Notes under the pieces: generated by a model | What the model saw: the letters and a program-made list of their open reading frames with translations, nothing else | Told to the model about the DNA's origin: nothing | Databases searched by the model: none | Translations under genes and position numbers: made by a program | Shown: one piece after another, positions 60,289-64,000 of the stretch | Numbering within the stretch: the stretch's first letter is position 1 | How the letters are laid out: each line of letters begins with the position of its first letter | Assembly (NCBI GenBank): GCA_000181795.3 | Contig: CM012953.1 | Coordinates: 13,271,520-13,335,519, forward strand | Length of the DNA stretch: 64,000 nucleotides | From: Trichinella spiralis | Lineage: Eukaryota > Nematoda > Enoplea > Trichinellida > Trichinellidae | Direction of reading: 5' to 3'

Positions 60289-60293
60289 ATTAG
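60289..60293. repeat. Target-site duplication ATTAG (right copy)
   Basis: Matches the left copy exactly and directly abuts the terminal ACA of the element. Confidence 0.75.
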
Positions 60294-60806
60294 TAACGAA
60301 CAAAATGTAATTTTTTTAATCAGTGTACTTGGTTCTATTTACAGAATAAATTCTTTACTGTTATATTGGTGAAATTGAAAGCTGAACTCTTCATATGTTT
60401 GTAATATAACGTTTTCTGCGCTTACATTATTTAATATTTGAGTGAGTTCTGAAAATTGTCATATTCCATATATGAGTTCAATTTTAAATACGGTTGAAGA
60501 AATGGATTTTAGCTTCAATTGTTTTTTTGAATGTTGCATATTGAAAAAATATTTTTTAATACATTTTTATTATATTTCATTTCATGTAAACGTAAACGCT
60601 AAAAGTAATTGTTATTATAAATGATGACGCTAAATTTGTATGCAGATATTTGCTTGAAGAATTAATTTGACAGCATTTACGTTATGTAATGCAATAGGTT
60701 AGGAAGTAAAGATTTTTTTGACGTTATTTAACTTGTAGCTTAAAATTTTAAAGATGATTTTTTTGTTAATATTATCTGATTGAATATTTTCAGCTTATTT
60801 AGGAAC
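60294..60806. other. Upstream region of PIGO
   Basis: 0.5 kb of AT-rich DNA between the LTR element and the PIGO ATG. TATTTTCAG ending at 60793 is a good acceptor-like string 13 bp before the ATG, fitting a 5' UTR intron or trans-splice site. No gene seen. Confidence 0.55.
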
Positions 60807-63800
60807 ATGGGTAGTATGCTTTTCTTGAAGCTGTTGGTTGTAGTCTTAGGATACTTTTTTGGTGTTTTCTTTTTTTCTCGAGGCTTTCTGTTAACTCGAC
60901 ATGCGTTGTTGCACAAAAGCAGTTGTTACGATGTACAGTATCCGGTCAGTTCAAGCTCTCCTTCTGGATGTTGGGTGAAATCGAAATACAAACGCGCCAT
61001 TTTGCTAGTTGTCGATGCATTGCGTTACGATTTTGTAGCATCTCCGAAGCATTCGAAAAAAATTTATCACAACAAATTTTCCCTGGTCAACGAATTGCTT
61101 TCCAAAAAGCCTTCCAACAGTATGCTTTTCAAATTTATTGCCGATCCGCCTACTACAACTTTGCAGCGTTTGAAAAGTTTGACCACCGGAAGTCTCCCAA
61201 CTTTCGTCGATGCCGGCACCAATTTTGCTGGAACTGCAATTGAAGAGGACAATTTGATCGATCAAATGATAAATCAAGGAAGGAAGATCACTTTTATGGG
61301 CGATGATACGTGGATGGCGTTGTTTCCGAATCATTTTAATAAATCTTATCCATTTCCTTCGTTCGATGTGAAAGATTTGCACACGGTGGACGATGGAATT
61401 TTAGCCCACTTGTACGATGAGCTTCGATCTAACAGTTGGGATCTTTTGATTGCTCATTTTTTGGGAGTCGACCATTGTGGACATAAATACGGACCAAATC
61501 ATCCAGAAATGTCAAAAAAATTGCATCAAATGGATATTGTTATTCGGTAAAAAAATATTTTTTAATATTAAAAATAATTTTTTTAATATAAGTTAGTATT
61601 ATTAGAAATGTCACAAAAGTGATGCCTGATGATACGATTTTGTTCGTTTTCGGCGATCATGGGATGACGCAGAACGGTGATCACGGAGGCGATAGTGAAG
61701 AAGAATTGAGTGCAGCTTTATTTGCTTACAGTCCACAACGTCTGCATTTTGAGAAAGAAGTAAGAATCCGAATGTTTTGTTTTTCTAAGAACAATCATTT
61801 TATATATTCACACCATCTCTTTTGTTATGAATAGCAGTTTATTAAAATACTTTCTATAATGCTCTATGAAATTATGAAGAACTTTTTTGAAACGTAATAA
61901 TAAAAAAATTTTTTGTTTGAAAATTGAAAAAGAAATATAGAAGAAATCAGTGAGAATGTTTTCAAGTATTATAGTGCGAATGCTTGAAGCGGATGAAGGA
62001 AAAAAATTAAGCAACTTTAAATTTCCATAAAGGTTTTCTCCGAAAATGACTTTACACAATAGACAAGAAGCGTTTGCATGCAATGTACAAAAAACAGACA
62101 TGGTGAACAAATGTGTTTTGTTTATTTTTTTGTTTGTTTATGGATTGCAAGAAATGGTTATAGTAGTATAGAAGAGAATATATTTTTACGTTAAAAAAAT
62201 TTATATATATTAATTTTATGATTATGTTTAAGAATGTTCATCGAGTTGCTGCACAGCTGAATCTTGTACCAACTTTGGCACTTTTATTGGACATTCCCGT
62301 TCCATTTTCAAATTTGGGTGCCTTAATACCAGAACTATTCCCTCACAGAGAGGATCGTACACAAGCTGCCAGGGTAAACGTTTACCAAGTGAGTGATGAA
62401 AAAAAAAGAATTTAAGCCCATTTTTATTTGTTTAAACTTCTTTTTCTAGGTGATTCGTTATACTGAAACTTATTTGAGAAATTTCCATGATTCCGTATTG
62501 ACTGAACGCTTTTCATCGTTGCTGAAAATATTCAACAATCTCGAAGCGGACGAGCTGACCGTGGAAAAGAGTTTGGATATTGTTCACAAAGTGAACAGCA
62601 TTTTCTTGGACTCTTGGGCGAAATTTCACTTGGGCTGGATGACCCTTGGAATAGTGACCATATTGGAAACGATCGTCTCCTCTTTGGTCATGGTTCGTTT
62701 CCCTGACCGGGCCGAAAGTGGTCGGCTGCTCTTTTTGAAATCTCTTCACTTCGCTTTGTTTTTCTGGGCAGTTTTAGCTCGCAACGAAAGCATCCCACCC
62801 GTAATTGGCATCACCCTGAGCATCGAATTGACCATGCATTTGCACTGCTTGGTCGGCAAATTGTTCACCGCCGTTGACAATATTCGGACGATGGATTGGA
62901 TTTCGTTGTTTTTCATGTTCTTGCACGCGATCAGCGTCTTTTCCAACAGTTATATAGTCAACGAAGATGCCGTTGTCCGATATATCGTTCAAGCATTTTT
63001 TATCATGTTTTTCATCTCCACTGTGAGAAAATATCTCGCAAAACAATGCGGCTTGCATCGTTTCCATTGCAAAGCAAGAAAACTGACCCTGTTTGAATGG
63101 TCGAAGAAAAATGATTATTTAAATTTGACAGCTTTTGTCACAGCCGGCATGATGATCATCAGATGCGGTGTTTGGTACAGACGATGTCGTGAAGAATTGG
63201 TCAAATGTACAATGTCGTTGTTTTTGCTACCGTTCGGCAGTCTGCTCGACCGCAACGACAAAATCATCCGCATGCTGGTGTCTTGCGTCAGCGTTTGGAT
63301 CATCTACATTATTCCGAAACGTTATTTGCAAGACAATGGTCATTTGGATGGTGACAGTCGACTGCTGGTGTTGGTATGCAAATTTTGCTCTAAGCTCATC
63401 TCGTGGTCGTTGATGGCTAGCTGGGCTTATTCTTGGCTAGCCGAGGAAGTGCCGAAGATTATGGAAAATGGTTTGCCGTTGTTTTTCCCTCGATGCTGCT
63501 ATGCTGGCTTTGTTCTGTTTTTCATGTTTTACTTATATGACCCGTTGTTCACTTATACGAATGTCGTGGACCGTGGAGCCAAGCTTGTGTCGGTGAATGT
63601 CCACTTCCCGATCCACTCTTTGCACGCTTACGCGAAAGAGAATTGGAAAACGTTCTTGACCAACGGTCCAACGAACCAAGGGAAGTTGGTCTTCGTTCAC
63701 GGCTTCAAAACTGCTCTCAGCGGAAGTTTGGTTGCTTTCATCTGGAATTTTACATTAATTCTCACCCTTTTGCTGGGCGACGGTACCAGCTTTTCAGTGG

Positions 63801-64000
63801 TATGTTTGCTGCTCATCTCAGCGATTCTATTGCGTCTCAACAAAGAAGGTGTATATTATTTATTTTTGATTCAATGAGAGCTTGCTAATATTGTATTTTT
63901 AAAAGTAGTTTCAGAACATTCAATACTTCCTATAATTATTTTCATGGTTGAATTGTGTTTTCATTTTTTCTACGCATTTGGCCACCAGCCAACGTTCGCG
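60807..64000 (+). CDS. PIGO: GPI ethanolamine phosphate transferase 3 (PIG-O), 3' end outside window
   Basis: Adds phosphoethanolamine to the third mannose of GPI precursors in the ER membrane. Exons: 60807-61546, 61606-61759, 62233-62388, 62450-63848, and 63915 onward, cut by the window end; phases close. Residues 8-28 are a signal anchor. The alkaline-phosphatase-like lumenal domain has metal-site residues in [12 protein letters not shown] (Asp70), [38 protein letters not shown] and [40 protein letters not shown] is typical of PIG-O. The rest is a many-helix membrane domain. Exon 5 opens with a helix ending [11 protein letters not shown], matching the GHQP motif of human PIG-O. The ORF start at 60780 is not an ATG; 60807 is the first one after an acceptor-like TTTTCAG. 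Confidence 0.95.
63849..63914 (+). other. Last visible intron of PIGO
   Basis: Begins GTGTAT after GAAG and ends AGTTTCAG. It is the only join in the PIGO model that relies on the truncated last exon. Reading straight through would add VYYLFLIQ and a stop. Confidence 0.8.

Overview
The window is AT-rich eukaryotic nuclear DNA, and the best fit is a nematode. Three things point that way: short AT-rich introns with TTTTCAG-like acceptors, an FMRFamide-like neuropeptide precursor ending in KNEFVRFG (close to the nematode peptide AF1, KNEFIRFamide), and secreted lipocalin and nitrobindin-like proteins of kinds seen in nematodes. The clade is not certain. No tRNA, rRNA, CRISPR array or bacterial operon was seen. 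Gene models below were built by hand from reading frames and GT/AG splice sites. Exon phases were checked and close in every multi-exon model, but no transcript data were available.

Layout. 1-126 is the tail of a membrane protein. 4908-7223 (+) is an intronless 6-phosphofructokinase. 8409-11525 (-) is a Tudor-like/zinc-finger protein. 12830-14331 (+) is CDK10, transcribed divergently from it. 15360-17382 (-) is the splicing factor SRSF1. 20808-22150 (+) is a secreted nitrobindin-like protein, followed by 22662-24863 (-), a secreted lipocalin, and 26024-26544 (-), the neuropeptide gene. Six kilobases of nearly empty AT-rich DNA follow. 32589-35397 (-) is the C-terminal half of VPS18. 38168-39055 (+) is a secreted cysteine-rich, probably GPI-anchored protein. 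A compact block follows: MRPL47 (+), RPL27A (-) and IDI1 (-) within 2.4 kb. 46442-57510 (-) is a 24-exon MYRF gene with a 5.1 kb first intron. 58850-60288 is a decayed Ty3/gypsy-type LTR element with a 5-bp target duplication. 60807 onward (+) is PIGO, cut by the window end.

The genes do not form one pathway. They are a normal mixture of housekeeping genes (glycolysis, splicing, translation, isoprenoids, GPI anchors, vesicle tethering) and secreted or neural genes. I found no undescribed system. The most notable points are: the His that replaces the expected catalytic Asp in the phosphofructokinase; a VPS18 gene whose N-terminal half is not visible upstream; the two-peptide FLP precursor; first coding exons of 5 and 8 nt in CDK10 and IDI1; an intron with no visible AG acceptor; operon-like spacing of IDI1 and RPL27A; and the LTR fossil in the space between MYRF and PIGO.
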